The notes under the pieces were generated by a model. It was not told the origin of the DNA and did not search any database. It was given only the letters and a program-made list of their open reading frames with translations. A program made the position numbers and the translations under genes. 16,606 nt of DNA from Candidatus Pelagibacter sp. (GTDB taxonomy: Bacteria; Pseudomonadota; Alphaproteobacteria; Pelagibacterales; Pelagibacteraceae), in contig JAOISU010000016.1 of assembly GCA_028222445.1 (NCBI GenBank), forward strand, positions 1 through 16,606. Direction: 5' to 3'. Positions 7,025 to 15,660 of this stretch are shown here, in pieces; position 1 is the stretch's first letter, and each line of letters starts with the position of its first letter.

Positions 7025-7202
7025 TTAGGTATTTAGATTTTTTAAAATTTAAGGAGATGTGCTCTTAATCCTTTAATACGTCTAATTTATATAGGGATAT
7101 CTATACGTTTTTATAACAATCACAAGAAGTCAATTTTTAGAATAATTAATTTAAATGAGTAAATATTGATTTTTTTTAAGTTTTCAAATGACTCAATTAA
7201 TG

Positions 7203-7208
7203 TATAAG
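7203..7208 (+). promoter_or_regulatory. Candidate -10 of typA
   Basis: TATAAG lies 11 nt before the typA ATG, which would give a leader of about 5 nt. No Shine-Dalgarno site precedes the ATG, consistent with near-leaderless translation. Confidence 0.4.
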
Positions 7209-7219
7209 AGCGTCAAATT

Positions 7220-9046
7220 ATGAGTAACAATATTCGAAACATCACAATTATCGCTCACGTTGACCATGGCAAGACAACTATGATCGACAACTTAATGAAA
7301 CAAAGTGGTTCATTTAGAGAAAATGAAGTTGTAGATGAAAGGCTGATGGATTCTGGAGAATTAGAAAAAGAAAGAGGAATTACTATTTTAGCTAAACCTG
7401 CTTCTATAGATTGGCAAAACACTAGAATTAATATTATTGATACTCCAGGTCACAGAGATTTCGCTGCTGAAGTTGAACGTGTTTTAAGTATGGCTGATGG
7501 CGCCTTATTATTAATAGACTCAGCTGAGGGTGTTATGCCTCAAACAAAATTTGTACTAGCTAAAGCACTTAAACAGGGGCTAAAGCCAATAGTTGTAATA
7601 AATAAGTTAGATAAAACAGATCAAAGAGCTGATGAAGTTTTAGATGAAACATTCGATTTATTTGTAAGTTTAGATGCAAACGAAGAGCAATTAGATTTTC
7701 CAGTTATGTATGCAAGTGGTAGATCTGGGTGGGCAGATAAAGAAGTAGATGGTCCAAGAGAAAACTTACATCCTTTATTAGATTTAATTATAGAGCATGT
7801 TAAACCTGCTGAACTTGATAAAACCAAACCTTTCGCAATGCTATCTACTCTTTTATATGCAGATAGTTTTTTAGGTAGAAGTTTGGTTGGTAAAATATCT
7901 CAAGGTACTGCTAAAGCCAATCAGCCCATAAAAGCAATAAATCTTAAGGGTGAGAAAGTTGATGAAGGCAGATTAACTAAAATTTTTAGATATGAAGGAA
8001 CAAAAAAAGTACCCATCGAAGTTGGTGAAGCAGGAGATATTGTAGTAATTGCTGGTTTAGAAAAAGCTAATGTTGCTGATACAATTTGTGATCTTGAAGT
8101 AAGTGAGCCAATTCCAGCAACACCAATAGATCCTCCAACAATGTCCATTACTATAAGTGTTAACAGTTCACCCTTAGCTGGCACTGAAGGAAAAAAATTA
8201 ACAAGTACACAGATTCGTGATCGATTAATCACTGAAGCACAAAATAATGTTGGAATTTCTTTTTCTCAGAACGAAAATGTTGACACCTTTATAATTAGTG
8301 GTCGGGGTGAGTTAATGCTTGAAATCTTATTAACACAAATGAGACGTGAAGGTTTTGAAATGACTGTAAGTCCCCCAAAAGTTTTATATCAAAAAGACGA
8401 AAATGGTAACAGATTAGAGCCAATTGAAGAAATTACAGTTGATGTAGATGAAGAATTTTCATCAAAAATTATTGACTCAATGAATAGAAGAAAAGGTAAA
8501 TTACTTGATCTTAAAGATACAGGAAAAGATAAAAAAAGATTAATCTTTCATGCACCTACACGAGGTTTGATGGGTTACACAAGTAGATTTTTAACTTTAA
8601 CAAAAGGTACTGGTGTTATTAACAGAATTTTTCATGGTTATGGTAAATTTGAAGGTGAAATGGATGGAAGAAAAAATGGTGCTTTAATTTCAATGTCTAA
8701 TGGAAAAGCTGTTGCGTTTGCAATATTTAACCTTCAGGCCAGAGGTGAAATGTTTGTTACACATAATGACCCTGTTTATGAAGGAATGATTGTTGGCTTA
8801 GCACCAAAGCCTGGTGATATGATTATAAATGTCATGAAAGGTAAACAATTAACTAATATGAGAACTCAAGGAACTGACGAAAATGTTGTACTTACTCCAG
8901 TAAGACAAATGTCAATTGCAGAACAATTAAGTATGTTGAATACCGATGAAGCTTTAGAAATTACCCCAAAATCTCTTAGATTGAGAAAAGCTATTCTTAA
9001 TCCTACAGAGAGAAAAAAGAACGAAAAATCTGGAACACCTCTTTAA
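7220..9046 (+). CDS. typA: TypA/BipA ribosome-associated GTPase
   Basis: A 608-residue translational GTPase, the normal length for TypA/BipA. It binds 70S ribosomes or pre-50S particles and supports ribosome assembly and stress or low-temperature growth. GTPase motifs are complete: G1 AHVDHGKT (12-19), G2 RGITI (52-56), G3 DTPGH (74-78) and G4 NKLDK (128-132). An EF-G-like domain II follows, then domain III (GRGELMLEILLTQMRREGFEM), the EF-G-like domain V and the BipA-specific C-terminal region (HAPTRGLMGYTSRFLT, then MRTQGTDENVVLTP). The stop overlaps that of the convergent membrane-protein gene by 3 nt. There is no Shine-Dalgarno site, and a TATAAG is present just upstream. Its divergent partner is an RNA helicase, another ribosome-maintenance function. 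Confidence 0.98.
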   Translation: MSNNIRNITIIAHVDHGKTTMIDNLMKQSGSFRENEVVDERLMDSGELEKERGITILAKPASIDWQNTRINIIDTPGHRDFAAEVERVLSMADGALLLIDSAEGVMPQTKFVLAKALKQGLKPIVVINKLDKTDQRADEVLDETFDLFVSLDANEEQLDFPVMYASGRSGWADKEVDGPRENLHPLLDLIIEHVKPAELDKTKPFAMLSTLLYADSFLGRSLVGKISQGTAKANQPIKAINLKGEKVDEGRLTKIFRYEGTKKVPIEVGEAGDIVVIAGLEKANVADTICDLEVSEPIPATPIDPPTMSITISVNSSPLAGTEGKKLTSTQIRDRLITEAQNNVGISFSQNENVDTFIISGRGELMLEILLTQMRREGFEMTVSPPKVLYQKDENGNRLEPIEEITVDVDEEFSSKIIDSMNRRKGKLLDLKDTGKDKKRLIFHAPTRGLMGYTSRFLTLTKGTGVINRIFHGYGKFEGEMDGRKNGALISMSNGKAVAFAIFNLQARGEMFVTHNDPVYEGMIVGLAPKPGDMIINVMKGKQLTNMRTQGTDENVVLTPVRQMSIAEQLSMLNTDEALEITPKSLRLRKAILNPTERKKNEKSGTPL

Positions 9047-9693
9047 TTACTAAAAATTTTTCCAACAAGATATAATCCTAAAGCAACCGCAGGTCCTATT
9101 CCAAAAGCAAACAATAAAGTTCCAAGTCCCACTATCCCTCCAAGATACCAACCTACAGACATTACGGTAATTTCAATAGCACCTCTTACTAATGCAATTG
9201 GTAAATTAGTTTTTTTTTGTAAACCCACCATTAGCCCATCTCTTGGCCCTGCCCCTAAATTTGCCACAAGGTAGATACCGCCACCCAACCCAACAGTAAG
9301 CACAGCAGCAATAGCTAAAAGAACTTGGTTAATATAATTTTCTGGAGTTGGTACAAAATTAATACAAACATCAATCATTAATCCAATAATAATCGCATTC
9401 AAAATTGTTCCAATTCCAGGTTTCTGTTTTAAAGGTAACCAAAGAAGTAAAACTCCTATGCTTACAAAAATAGTTATTATTCCTGTTGAAAAATTAACAT
9501 TTAATGAAATACCTTGGGCAAGAACACTCCAGGGTGAAGCTCCTGCAAATGATACAATTAATAACCCCTCACCTAAACCGAACAAAATAAGACCAAACAC
9601 TAAAAAAAAAAGTGAGGAAAATTTTGGTTTGAGATTTAAAGGTTTTTCAGAACTCCATGATACTTTAGGAATATTTTTAATATATAAAAACAT
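9043..9693 (-). CDS. YczE/DUF6198-like integral membrane protein
   Basis: A 216-residue hydrophobic protein with about five membrane segments. The first is LFFLVFGLILFGLGEGLLIVSF and the last is LGTLLFAFGIGPAVALGLYLVG. The hallmark is GLGGGIYLVANLGAGPRDGLMVGLQKKT followed by the ALVRGAIEITVM helix, typical of YczE/YitT-neighbouring membrane proteins (COG2364). The GASPWSVLAQG loop near the N-terminus is also typical. The biochemical role of the family is not established. It is a single minus-strand gene convergent with typA (stop codons overlap) and divergent from the DUF6134-like gene. No Shine-Dalgarno site is seen; the start at 9693 is the first ATG of the frame, and slightly shorter starts are possible. 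Confidence 0.8.
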   Translation of the reverse strand: MFLYIKNIPKVSWSSEKPLNLKPKFSSLFFLVFGLILFGLGEGLLIVSFAGASPWSVLAQGISLNVNFSTGIITIFVSIGVLLLWLPLKQKPGIGTILNAIIIGLMIDVCINFVPTPENYINQVLLAIAAVLTVGLGGGIYLVANLGAGPRDGLMVGLQKKTNLPIALVRGAIEITVMSVGWYLGGIVGLGTLLFAFGIGPAVALGLYLVGKIFSN

Positions 9694-9849
9694 ACAATAA
9701 TATTTTATGTATTTTATACTTATCGAATTTACAAGATTATTGTTATCAAAAATTTATTTAGGAGTGTAAGCAACATTATAATTTTTTTACTCATTTTATA
9801 AATTAAAGACTTCCTTCAAAAAAAAAGAGGTCTAATATTCTAATTTATA

Positions 9850-10533
9850 ATGAAAAAATTATTAATATTTATTTTTACACTGGTAGTGCTTACTTCAAAC
9901 CTTTATGCGCACACCTCTCATTACAAAGACTTTAAAAAGATAGAGATGGAAATTTTAAAAGATGGAAAAGTGATTGGGTATAATTATTATTTTTTTGAAA
10001 AAGTTGATGACATATTGATAATTAAAAATCAAATTCAATTTAAAGTAAACCTATTTGGCATTGAAGTTTTTAATCTCGAGGGGTATGGAGTAGAAAAACA
10101 TAAAGATGATAAACTGATATCATACGAGTCAAAGACTTTACAAAATGATAGAGAGAAATTTGTAAATCTTATTTATGATTCTAAATCAGATAAATTCAAA
10201 ATTAATGGATCATCTTATATTGGTCTTGCAGATACTAAAAATATAATAGGAAATTGGTGGAACCATCAGATATTACAAGCAGAGTCACAAATTAGCCCTA
10301 TATCAGGCAGTATAAAAGAACAGGTTGTAAATTTTTTAGGTAAAGAAAAAATTGAATTATATGGAAGTATAATTGAGGTCGATCATTTTAAATTAACATC
10401 AAAAGATATGACTATTCCTAAAGATAAAAGACTAGATTTCGATGTTTGGTACGATAGAGAAAAAGCAATGATTGTAAAAGTTGCTTATTCAAGACTTGGA
10501 AACTGGGAATATAGATTAAAGAGTTACAAATAA
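9850..10533 (+). CDS. Exported DUF6134-like protein
   Basis: A 227-residue protein with a clear signal peptide (residues 1-20, MKKLLIFIFTLVVLTSNLYA, cleavage before HTS), so it is probably periplasmic. The body is beta-rich with regularly placed aromatic residues: GKVIGYNYYFFEK, KLISYESKTLQND, NWWNHQILQAESQISPISG and a C-terminal LDFDVWYDREKAMIVKVAYS. The WYD...I.K..Y ending and the WW...Q segment match what I know of DUF6134, a family without a known function. It has no Shine-Dalgarno site. It is a single gene in a 156-nt divergent gap with the YczE-like gene and converges after 6 nt with the FAD oxidoreductase. The family call is by recognition only. Confidence 0.6.
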   Translation: MKKLLIFIFTLVVLTSNLYAHTSHYKDFKKIEMEILKDGKVIGYNYYFFEKVDDILIIKNQIQFKVNLFGIEVFNLEGYGVEKHKDDKLISYESKTLQNDREKFVNLIYDSKSDKFKINGSSYIGLADTKNIIGNWWNHQILQAESQISPISGSIKEQVVNFLGKEKIELYGSIIEVDHFKLTSKDMTIPKDKRLDFDVWYDREKAMIVKVAYSRLGNWEYRLKSYK

Positions 10534-10539
10534 AATTTA

Positions 10540-11508
10540 TTATTTAATTTTAAGAGATAAATCTTTTGCACTTAGCCATCCTGACTCAAGTCTTGATCCA
10601 ACAAACCAGTCTGCGCATACACCCAATCTTAAAGAGCTATTCCAGTAACTTTTTATTTTAAGTGGGTTTGAATTAAATGCATACTTCCATCCATGATTTT
10701 TTGAATGTAAAATTTTACTTTTTTTAAAACCTGTAAGTTTAAAAAATTTATCTATTAATATTTTAGAATTTTGTAGTTTATTAATTCTATTATTATTAAT
10801 GACTTTGTTTGCCCATTTAGGAGTACTTTGAAGAGTCCATAAATCATAATTGCTCTTAAATCTTTTTTTACTATTTTCATTAGCAGCCCACCCTAGAACT
10901 GAGTCTGGGAAAAAATAACTACTAATTTTTGATCCTAAATTTTTAACAACTATCATAATTGTTATATTGGCTTCCATTTTAATTTTCTGATTGATAAAGG
11001 AATGTTTAATATATTTTTTTGATAATTTTTTTAGTTGAGGAAATGGACATGTTAAAATTATTGATTTATAAAATTTCTTAGAACCATCATTAAAAGTAAG
11101 CTGCCAAATACTATTTTTGTGTAAAATATTGGTAACCTCACTATTAAAAAAACAATTAATATCTTTTAAGAGGTATTTGCTGATGGCATTATTGCCATTC
11201 TTACCAATTATTTTGATATGTTTTTTATTTTCTTTGATATTTTCTTTTAAAAAAAGATGTTTACCAGGCCATTTTTTTAAAATTTTTTTTGAAATTAAAT
11301 TATCTACAAACCTTTTAAATTTGATGTTTTTTGGAGAAATATATTGAGCCCCATGATCAAAGCTTTTTTTGAGATTAAATTTTTTATTTGATGCTCTTCC
11401 ACCAGCACCTCTAGCTTTATCATATACATCTACAATATATTTTTTACTTAGATGATTTGCTATTGTTGCGCCTGATATGCCTGAACCAATAACACAAAAA
11501 TCTTTCAT
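10540..11508 (-). CDS. FAD/NAD-dependent oxidoreductase, renalase/COG3380-like
   Basis: A 322-residue cytoplasmic flavoprotein. The N-terminal Rossmann motif VIGSGISGATIA (6-17) is followed by VYDKARGAGGRAS (28-40), the GGR motif of the amine-oxidase/renalase type, and FDHGAQYI. The C-terminal FAD-contact segment is LRLGVCADWFVGSRLESGWLSA, where GDW is replaced by ADW. The size and these motifs fit COG3380 predicted NAD/FAD-dependent oxidoreductases; the substrate is unknown. Its ATG overlaps the stop of pmbA by 4 nt (11505-11508), so it is the last gene of a tldD-pmbA operon and probably translationally coupled. A link to TldD/PmbA peptide processing is only suggested by this arrangement. 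Confidence 0.82.
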   Translation of the reverse strand: MKDFCVIGSGISGATIANHLSKKYIVDVYDKARGAGGRASNKKFNLKKSFDHGAQYISPKNIKFKRFVDNLISKKILKKWPGKHLFLKENIKENKKHIKIIGKNGNNAISKYLLKDINCFFNSEVTNILHKNSIWQLTFNDGSKKFYKSIILTCPFPQLKKLSKKYIKHSFINQKIKMEANITIMIVVKNLGSKISSYFFPDSVLGWAANENSKKRFKSNYDLWTLQSTPKWANKVINNNRINKLQNSKILIDKFFKLTGFKKSKILHSKNHGWKYAFNSNPLKIKSYWNSSLRLGVCADWFVGSRLESGWLSAKDLSLKIK

Positions 11509-12824
11509 TTACCGGCAACTACCATACCTTCAATTAATATTGTTGGTGCATTTGTTGAATATTTAAACTCTAGATCATCTGCTAAGGTAATATTTTTAAA
11601 TATATCCTTAAAATTTCCTGCAATAGTAATTTCACTAACGGGATATTTAAATATTCCATCTTCGATCATAAAACCATTTGCACCCACTGAATAATCTCCT
11701 GTAACTAAGTTGCTCCCATGACCAATTGTTTCAGTAATATACAATGCTCTTTTATTAAGTTTTAAAAGCTCTCTGTATGAAACTGAGCCTTTTTCAAAAA
11801 ATAAATTACTTGTTCCACCAGATCTACCATTAGATTTTAGGTTTAATTTTTTTCCATTATAGGTGTCCACTAAATAATGTTTTAAAACACCACAATCAAC
11901 TAACTTTAATTCTTCAGTTTTAACACCCTCAGAATCAAAATATCTTGAGCCCAATCCTTTAACAATGTCAGGTTTATCATAAATGTTGATTGAAGATGAA
12001 AATATTTCTTCTTCAATTTTACCTTTTAAGAAAGATGTGCCTCTTGCAATAGATGATGCTGATATAGCATTTGCTAAAACACCTAATATCCCTTTTGAAA
12101 TTCTTCTATCAAAGATAATGCTAATCTTTTCACTTTCTATTTTTTTTGGATTTAATTTCTGTATTGTTTTTTTTGCAGCAACTGATCCAATTTGTTGAGG
12201 TCTAATCATATCCTGTAAATGACAAGTGCTTGTAAATTCATAATCTCTTTCCATTTTGTCATTTGCATCTTTGGCAACAGCAACACATGATGCTGAAAAA
12301 GATGAAGATTTATAACCATTTATAAATCCATCACTGTTTGCTAATATAAAATTAGACTTAAATTCAGTAAAACCTGTTTCAGTATTAATAATTTCTTTTT
12401 TTTGAAGTGCTGCTTCTTCAGCTTCTTTTAAATATTCAATTTTTTCATCATTTTCGATATGATCGTCATCATATAAGTTTAAGTCATTAATTTTATCAGC
12501 CAGCAATTCTTTGTCTGGTAAAGAATTATACTCATCCTCTGGTGTAATTTTTGTTGTCTCAATGCATCGCTCAATTAAAGTTTCTATATTATCATCATTA
12601 AGATTTGATGATGTAATGCTAGATTTTTTTTTTCCAATATAAGTTGTTAAACTTATAGCTAAGCTGTCTGACCTATCAGATTCGTCTAACTTTTTATTTC
12701 TGTAATTAACTGTCTCTGATATAGAGTGCATAACAGCAGCACTGCTTTCTGTAGCACCTAACTTTTTAGCTAAATCAATACAAAATGAAGCTTTTTTTTT
12801 TAAATATTCCTGATCTTTTACCAT
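11505..12824 (-). CDS. pmbA: PmbA/TldE, subunit of the TldD-TldE peptidase
   Basis: A 439-residue partner of TldD. In the characterised E. coli complex the heterodimer is a zinc metalloprotease of the cytoplasm that degrades unfolded peptides, matures microcin B17 and degrades CcdA; PmbA carries no HExxxH. That is so here. Typical segments are GKKKSSITSSNL near residues 64-75, IIFDRRISKGILGVLANAISASSIARGTSFLK, the GLGSRYFDSEGVKT stretch and the C-terminal GDYSVGANGFMIEDG with PVSEITIAGN. It starts 5 nt after the tldD stop and overlaps the next gene by 4 nt. No Shine-Dalgarno site is seen. Confidence 0.95.
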   Translation of the reverse strand: MVKDQEYLKKKASFCIDLAKKLGATESSAAVMHSISETVNYRNKKLDESDRSDSLAISLTTYIGKKKSSITSSNLNDDNIETLIERCIETTKITPEDEYNSLPDKELLADKINDLNLYDDDHIENDEKIEYLKEAEEAALQKKEIINTETGFTEFKSNFILANSDGFINGYKSSSFSASCVAVAKDANDKMERDYEFTSTCHLQDMIRPQQIGSVAAKKTIQKLNPKKIESEKISIIFDRRISKGILGVLANAISASSIARGTSFLKGKIEEEIFSSSINIYDKPDIVKGLGSRYFDSEGVKTEELKLVDCGVLKHYLVDTYNGKKLNLKSNGRSGGTSNLFFEKGSVSYRELLKLNKRALYITETIGHGSNLVTGDYSVGANGFMIEDGIFKYPVSEITIAGNFKDIFKNITLADDLEFKYSTNAPTILIEGMVVAGK

Positions 12825-12829
12825 TTATA

Positions 12830-14242
12830 TTATAATTGAGTTCCACCAACAGTCATTTTGTCAATTAAGATTGAGGGTTGCGCAACACCAACAGGAACAC
12901 CTTGACCCGCTTTACCACATGTTCCAATACCTGGATCAAGCATCATATTATTTCCAACCAATGAAACTTCTTTTAAAATAGATGGTCCATCACCAATTAA
13001 AGTTGCACCCTTAATAGGAGAACCTATTTTTCCATTTATAATTTCGTAAGCTTCAGTGCAATTGAATACAAATTTTCCTGAAGTAATATCAACTTGTCCT
13101 CCACCAAAACTTACAGCAAATATTCCCTTATCAACTGACTTGATCATTTCCTCTTGAGAATATTTTCCATTCAGCATCATGGTGTTTCTCATTCTTGGAA
13201 GGACAACATGCTTGTAACTTTCTCTTCTACCACTACCTGTAGATCTTGTATTCATTAATCTTGCATTTAATCGATCTTGCATAAAATTTTTTAATATTCC
13301 ATTTTCAATTAAGACTGTTTTTTCAGTTGGTGTGCCCTCGTCATCAATTGTTAGACTGCCTCTTCTGTTATGAAGTGTTCCGTCATCAATAATTGTTACA
13401 CCTTCACTAGCTACTCTTTGGCCCATTAAGTTATGAAATGCAGATGTTTTTTTTCTATTAAAGTCACCTTCTAGTCCGTGTCCTATTGCTTCATGTATCA
13501 ATATTGCAGGCCAACCTGATCCTAAAACAACTTTCATCTCTCCTGCGGGGGCTGGTTTGCTATCAAGGTTTACTGATGCAATTCTAAAGGCTTCATCACA
13601 TACATTTTTCCAATTGTCATCTTTTAAATACTCATCATAGGATTGTCTTCCTCCAATTCCATAAACACCAGTTTCTTTCTTTCCATTTTTCTCAAGCATT
13701 ACCGAAACATTAAAACGAATTAATGGTCTAACATCAGTTAATACCTCTCCACCTGACCTTATGATTTCTATAGATTTATATTCTCCTGCAAAACTAGCAG
13801 TGACCTGCTGAACTATTCCACCTTTTGCTCTAGTATAACTATTAACTTTTTTTAAAAGCTCTAATTTAGATTCAAGTGATTTTTCATCTATCGGATTAAT
13901 ATCTTTATAAAGTTTTTCATTGGTCTTGGGAATTTCATGATTATAAATACCTTTTTGTGATTTAAGAGTTGAACTTAAATTGTTAGCAGACTGCTTTAAC
14001 GAATTTCTTGAAATCTCATTAGAATGAGAATAAGCAACTACCTCACCTGTAACTGCTCTTAAACCATATCCTAAATCAGAACTATAACTTGAGCTTTTAA
14101 TTTTATCATCATCCAGTACAATTGATTCACTCTTTGAATTTTCTAAATACAGCTCACCATCATCACAATTATTTAAAGTCTCAGAAATAATATTTTCTGC
14201 ATCTTTTCTAGATAAATCTGTTTTAGTAAAAAAATCACTCAC
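12830..14242 (-). CDS. tldD: TldD, catalytic subunit of the TldD-TldE zinc metallopeptidase
   Basis: A 470-residue protein of normal family length. The zinc motif HExxxH is intact at H250-E251...H255 in ILIHEAIGHGLEGD, and the conserved C-terminal Cys that completes zinc binding is seen in GIGTCGKAGQG. Other signatures are the ASEGVTIIDDGTL and DDEGTPTEKTVLIENG segments (metallopeptidase M103/U62 family). TldD and PmbA form a cytoplasmic heterodimer that cleaves short or unfolded peptides, and here they are adjacent, 5 nt apart. It is the first gene of a three-gene operon with pmbA and an FAD oxidoreductase. It is divergent from the rhodanese gene over 106 nt, which holds a small TGCGT/ACGCA inverted repeat at 14279-14293. 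Confidence 0.97.
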   Translation of the reverse strand: MSDFFTKTDLSRKDAENIISETLNNCDDGELYLENSKSESIVLDDDKIKSSSYSSDLGYGLRAVTGEVVAYSHSNEISRNSLKQSANNLSSTLKSQKGIYNHEIPKTNEKLYKDINPIDEKSLESKLELLKKVNSYTRAKGGIVQQVTASFAGEYKSIEIIRSGGEVLTDVRPLIRFNVSVMLEKNGKKETGVYGIGGRQSYDEYLKDDNWKNVCDEAFRIASVNLDSKPAPAGEMKVVLGSGWPAILIHEAIGHGLEGDFNRKKTSAFHNLMGQRVASEGVTIIDDGTLHNRRGSLTIDDEGTPTEKTVLIENGILKNFMQDRLNARLMNTRSTGSGRRESYKHVVLPRMRNTMMLNGKYSQEEMIKSVDKGIFAVSFGGGQVDITSGKFVFNCTEAYEIINGKIGSPIKGATLIGDGPSILKEVSLVGNNMMLDPGIGTCGKAGQGVPVGVAQPSILIDKMTVGGTQL

Positions 14243-14278
14243 ATGTAATAGATAATAGGTATATTTATATTTTCAATC

Positions 14279-14293
14279 TGCGTATTTCACGCA
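14279..14293. repeat. Short inverted repeat between tldD and the rhodanese gene
   Basis: TGCGT (14279-14283) and ACGCA (14289-14293) are separated by ATTTC in an AT-rich divergent intergenic region. It could be a small operator or hairpin; at five base pairs it may also be chance. Confidence 0.3.
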
Positions 14294-14348
14294 TATACAA
14301 AATGATTGATTATGTGTAATTTTATTTTTTAACAAAAATAAGGATAAA

Positions 14349-14711
14349 ATGAAAAAATTTGATGAATTAATGAGCGTTTCCAATAAAATAACTAATATCT
14401 CTGTAGATGAGGCAAGAGAAAAGTTAAAGGACCCAAATGTTCAATTTATTGATGTTAGGGACAAAAGTAGTTTTGATTCAGAGACTATAGGAAATGCAAT
14501 TAATCTTGAAAGAGGCTTGCTTGAATTTTATTTAGCAGAAGGTAGTCCTTTAGAAAATGAAAATTTTAAAAACAACCCTGATAAAGAATATATAGTTTTT
14601 TGTGGTCTTGGTGGCCAAAGTACTCTTGCAACAAAAACGATGCAAGAAATGGGAATAAAGAATGTAAAAAATATGACAGGCGGAATTAAGGCTTGGAAAG
14701 AAAATAAATAA
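14349..14711 (+). CDS. Rhodanese-domain sulfurtransferase
   Basis: A 120-residue single-domain rhodanese. The FIDVRDKSSFDSETIGNAINL segment (33-53) is the usual strand and CH2-like motif, and the active-site loop is CGLGGQS with the catalytic Cys at residue 85. The C-terminal NMTGGIKAWKE helix is standard. Such proteins carry sulfane sulfur as a persulfide, using thiosulfate or other donors, in the cytoplasm. The loop differs from the common CxxGxRS by having Gln in place of Arg, so the sulfur donor may differ. It is cotranscribed with the DCC-family gene, whose GTG begins 3 nt after this stop, suggesting a joint thiol or sulfur-transfer function. No Shine-Dalgarno site is evident. Confidence 0.9.
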   Translation: MKKFDELMSVSNKITNISVDEAREKLKDPNVQFIDVRDKSSFDSETIGNAINLERGLLEFYLAEGSPLENENFKNNPDKEYIVFCGLGGQSTLATKTMQEMGIKNVKNMTGGIKAWKENK

Positions 14712-14714
14712 TTC

Positions 14715-15062
14715 GTGAAAGTGTATTTTAATAATTCCTGTAAAATTTGTCGAACAGAGATCAATCTGTATAAAAAACAAAACATAAAAGATATCGAATG
14801 GGTTGATATCACAGACAATGAAACTGCAGAAATAGAAACTCAAAAAGATGCAAAAAGTCTTTTAAGAAGACTTCATATTAAAGATGGTGCAAATATCATC
14901 GAGGGTGCAGAAGCTTTCTTATTAATCTGGAAAAATATTCCTAAATATAGATTTCTCTACAAAATTTTAAAAAAACCTATAATCTTTAATATATTTTCAT
15001 TTTTTTATGAAATTGTTGCATTTTTTTTATTCCTAAAAAATAAAGACCAGCTTTTAAAGTAG
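14715..15062 (+). CDS. DCC/DUF393-family thiol-disulfide oxidoreductase
   Basis: A 115-residue protein starting with GTG at 14715, 3 nt after the rhodanese stop. The N-terminal VYFNNSCKICRTEI has the CxxC pair (C9, C12) at the end of the first strand, as in DCC/DUF393 thioredoxin-fold proteins. The usual Asp before the motif (DGxCxxC) is Asn here. WVDITDN and the GANIIEGAEAFLLIW segment are the typical second half, followed by a hydrophobic stretch (IIFNIFSFFYEIVAFFLFL) that may associate with the membrane. The likely role is thiol/disulfide exchange; no substrate is known. Pairing with a rhodanese supports a sulfur-redox role by inference. Confidence 0.8.
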   Translation: MKVYFNNSCKICRTEINLYKKQNIKDIEWVDITDNETAEIETQKDAKSLLRRLHIKDGANIIEGAEAFLLIWKNIPKYRFLYKILKKPIIFNIFSFFYEIVAFFLFLKNKDQLLK

Positions 15063-15116
15063 AAATTAGTTTTTTTTATTCTTGAGAATAAATATTGAAT
15101 AAAATACCTTTTACAA

Positions 15117-15659
15117 ATGAGAGTTTTCATATTAGTTATATTATTTTTAAACCTTTCTTATTCTCCTAGTTTTGCAGAAAAAAAAATTCTAAATAATCTA
15201 TTCGATCAACTTAGAGATGTTACTAATCCAAAAACTGCAGAATTGCTGGAAAGAAAGATCTGGGATATTTGGAACGAACATCCAAATAATATGGAATTAA
15301 CTCAAAAATTAGAATTAGGAACAGAACTTATGCAATATGGAGATTATAATTATGCACTAAAAGTTTTTAATAATGTCATAGATAGTGATCCTGAGTGGTC
15401 TGAAGCATGGAATAAAAGAGCAACTGTATATTTTTTAATGAGTCAGTTTACAGAGTCTTTAAGTGATATTGATAAAGTTTTAAGTATAGAGCCTAGGCAT
15501 TTTGGAGCTTTATCTGGACAAGCAAGAATATATATAAATTTAAAGAAGTATGAAAAGGCGATTAAAAGTATTGAAGAAGCATTAAAATTTTATCCTGCAT
15601 TTAAAAATCAAAAACTAATACCTGAAATTCAAAGGCTTATTAACGAAGAAAGTGTTTAA
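15117..15659 (+). CDS. Secreted TPR-repeat protein
   Basis: A 180-residue protein with a signal peptide (residues 1-20, ending SPSFA, before EKK), so it is periplasmic. From about residue 60 it has roughly three tetratricopeptide repeats: ELGTELMQYGDYNYALKVFNNVI, AWNKRATVYFLMSQFTESLSDI and ALSGQARIYINLKKYEKAIKSI. Each carries the A/G-x-x-Y/F and D-x-x-x-A pattern and is followed by a DPEWSEA/EPRH-type turn. TPRs form protein-binding scaffolds; the partner is unknown. It starts 54 nt after the DCC gene, so it may share that transcript or have its own promoter. Its stop is one nucleotide from the stop of the convergent coiled-coil gene. There is no Shine-Dalgarno site before the ATG. Confidence 0.85.
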   Translation: MRVFILVILFLNLSYSPSFAEKKILNNLFDQLRDVTNPKTAELLERKIWDIWNEHPNNMELTQKLELGTELMQYGDYNYALKVFNNVIDSDPEWSEAWNKRATVYFLMSQFTESLSDIDKVLSIEPRHFGALSGQARIYINLKKYEKAIKSIEEALKFYPAFKNQKLIPEIQRLINEESV

Positions 15660-15660
15660 T

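Noticed and set aside
7090..7105. TATAG-GGATAT-CTATA inverted repeat between the helicase and typA
   Set aside because: Only five base pairs per arm in very AT-rich DNA; it overlaps a likely -10 of the helicase. Too weak to call an operator.
9807..9833. Possible hairpin AGACTTC/GAGGTCT upstream of the DUF6134-like gene
   Set aside because: Seven pairs with a G-U and a 13-nt A-rich loop; no T tract, not a terminator, and no riboswitch recognised.
14528..14843. Minus-strand frames opposite the rhodanese and DCC genes
   Set aside because: They are antisense to two well-supported genes and have low-complexity Phe/Ile/Ser composition.
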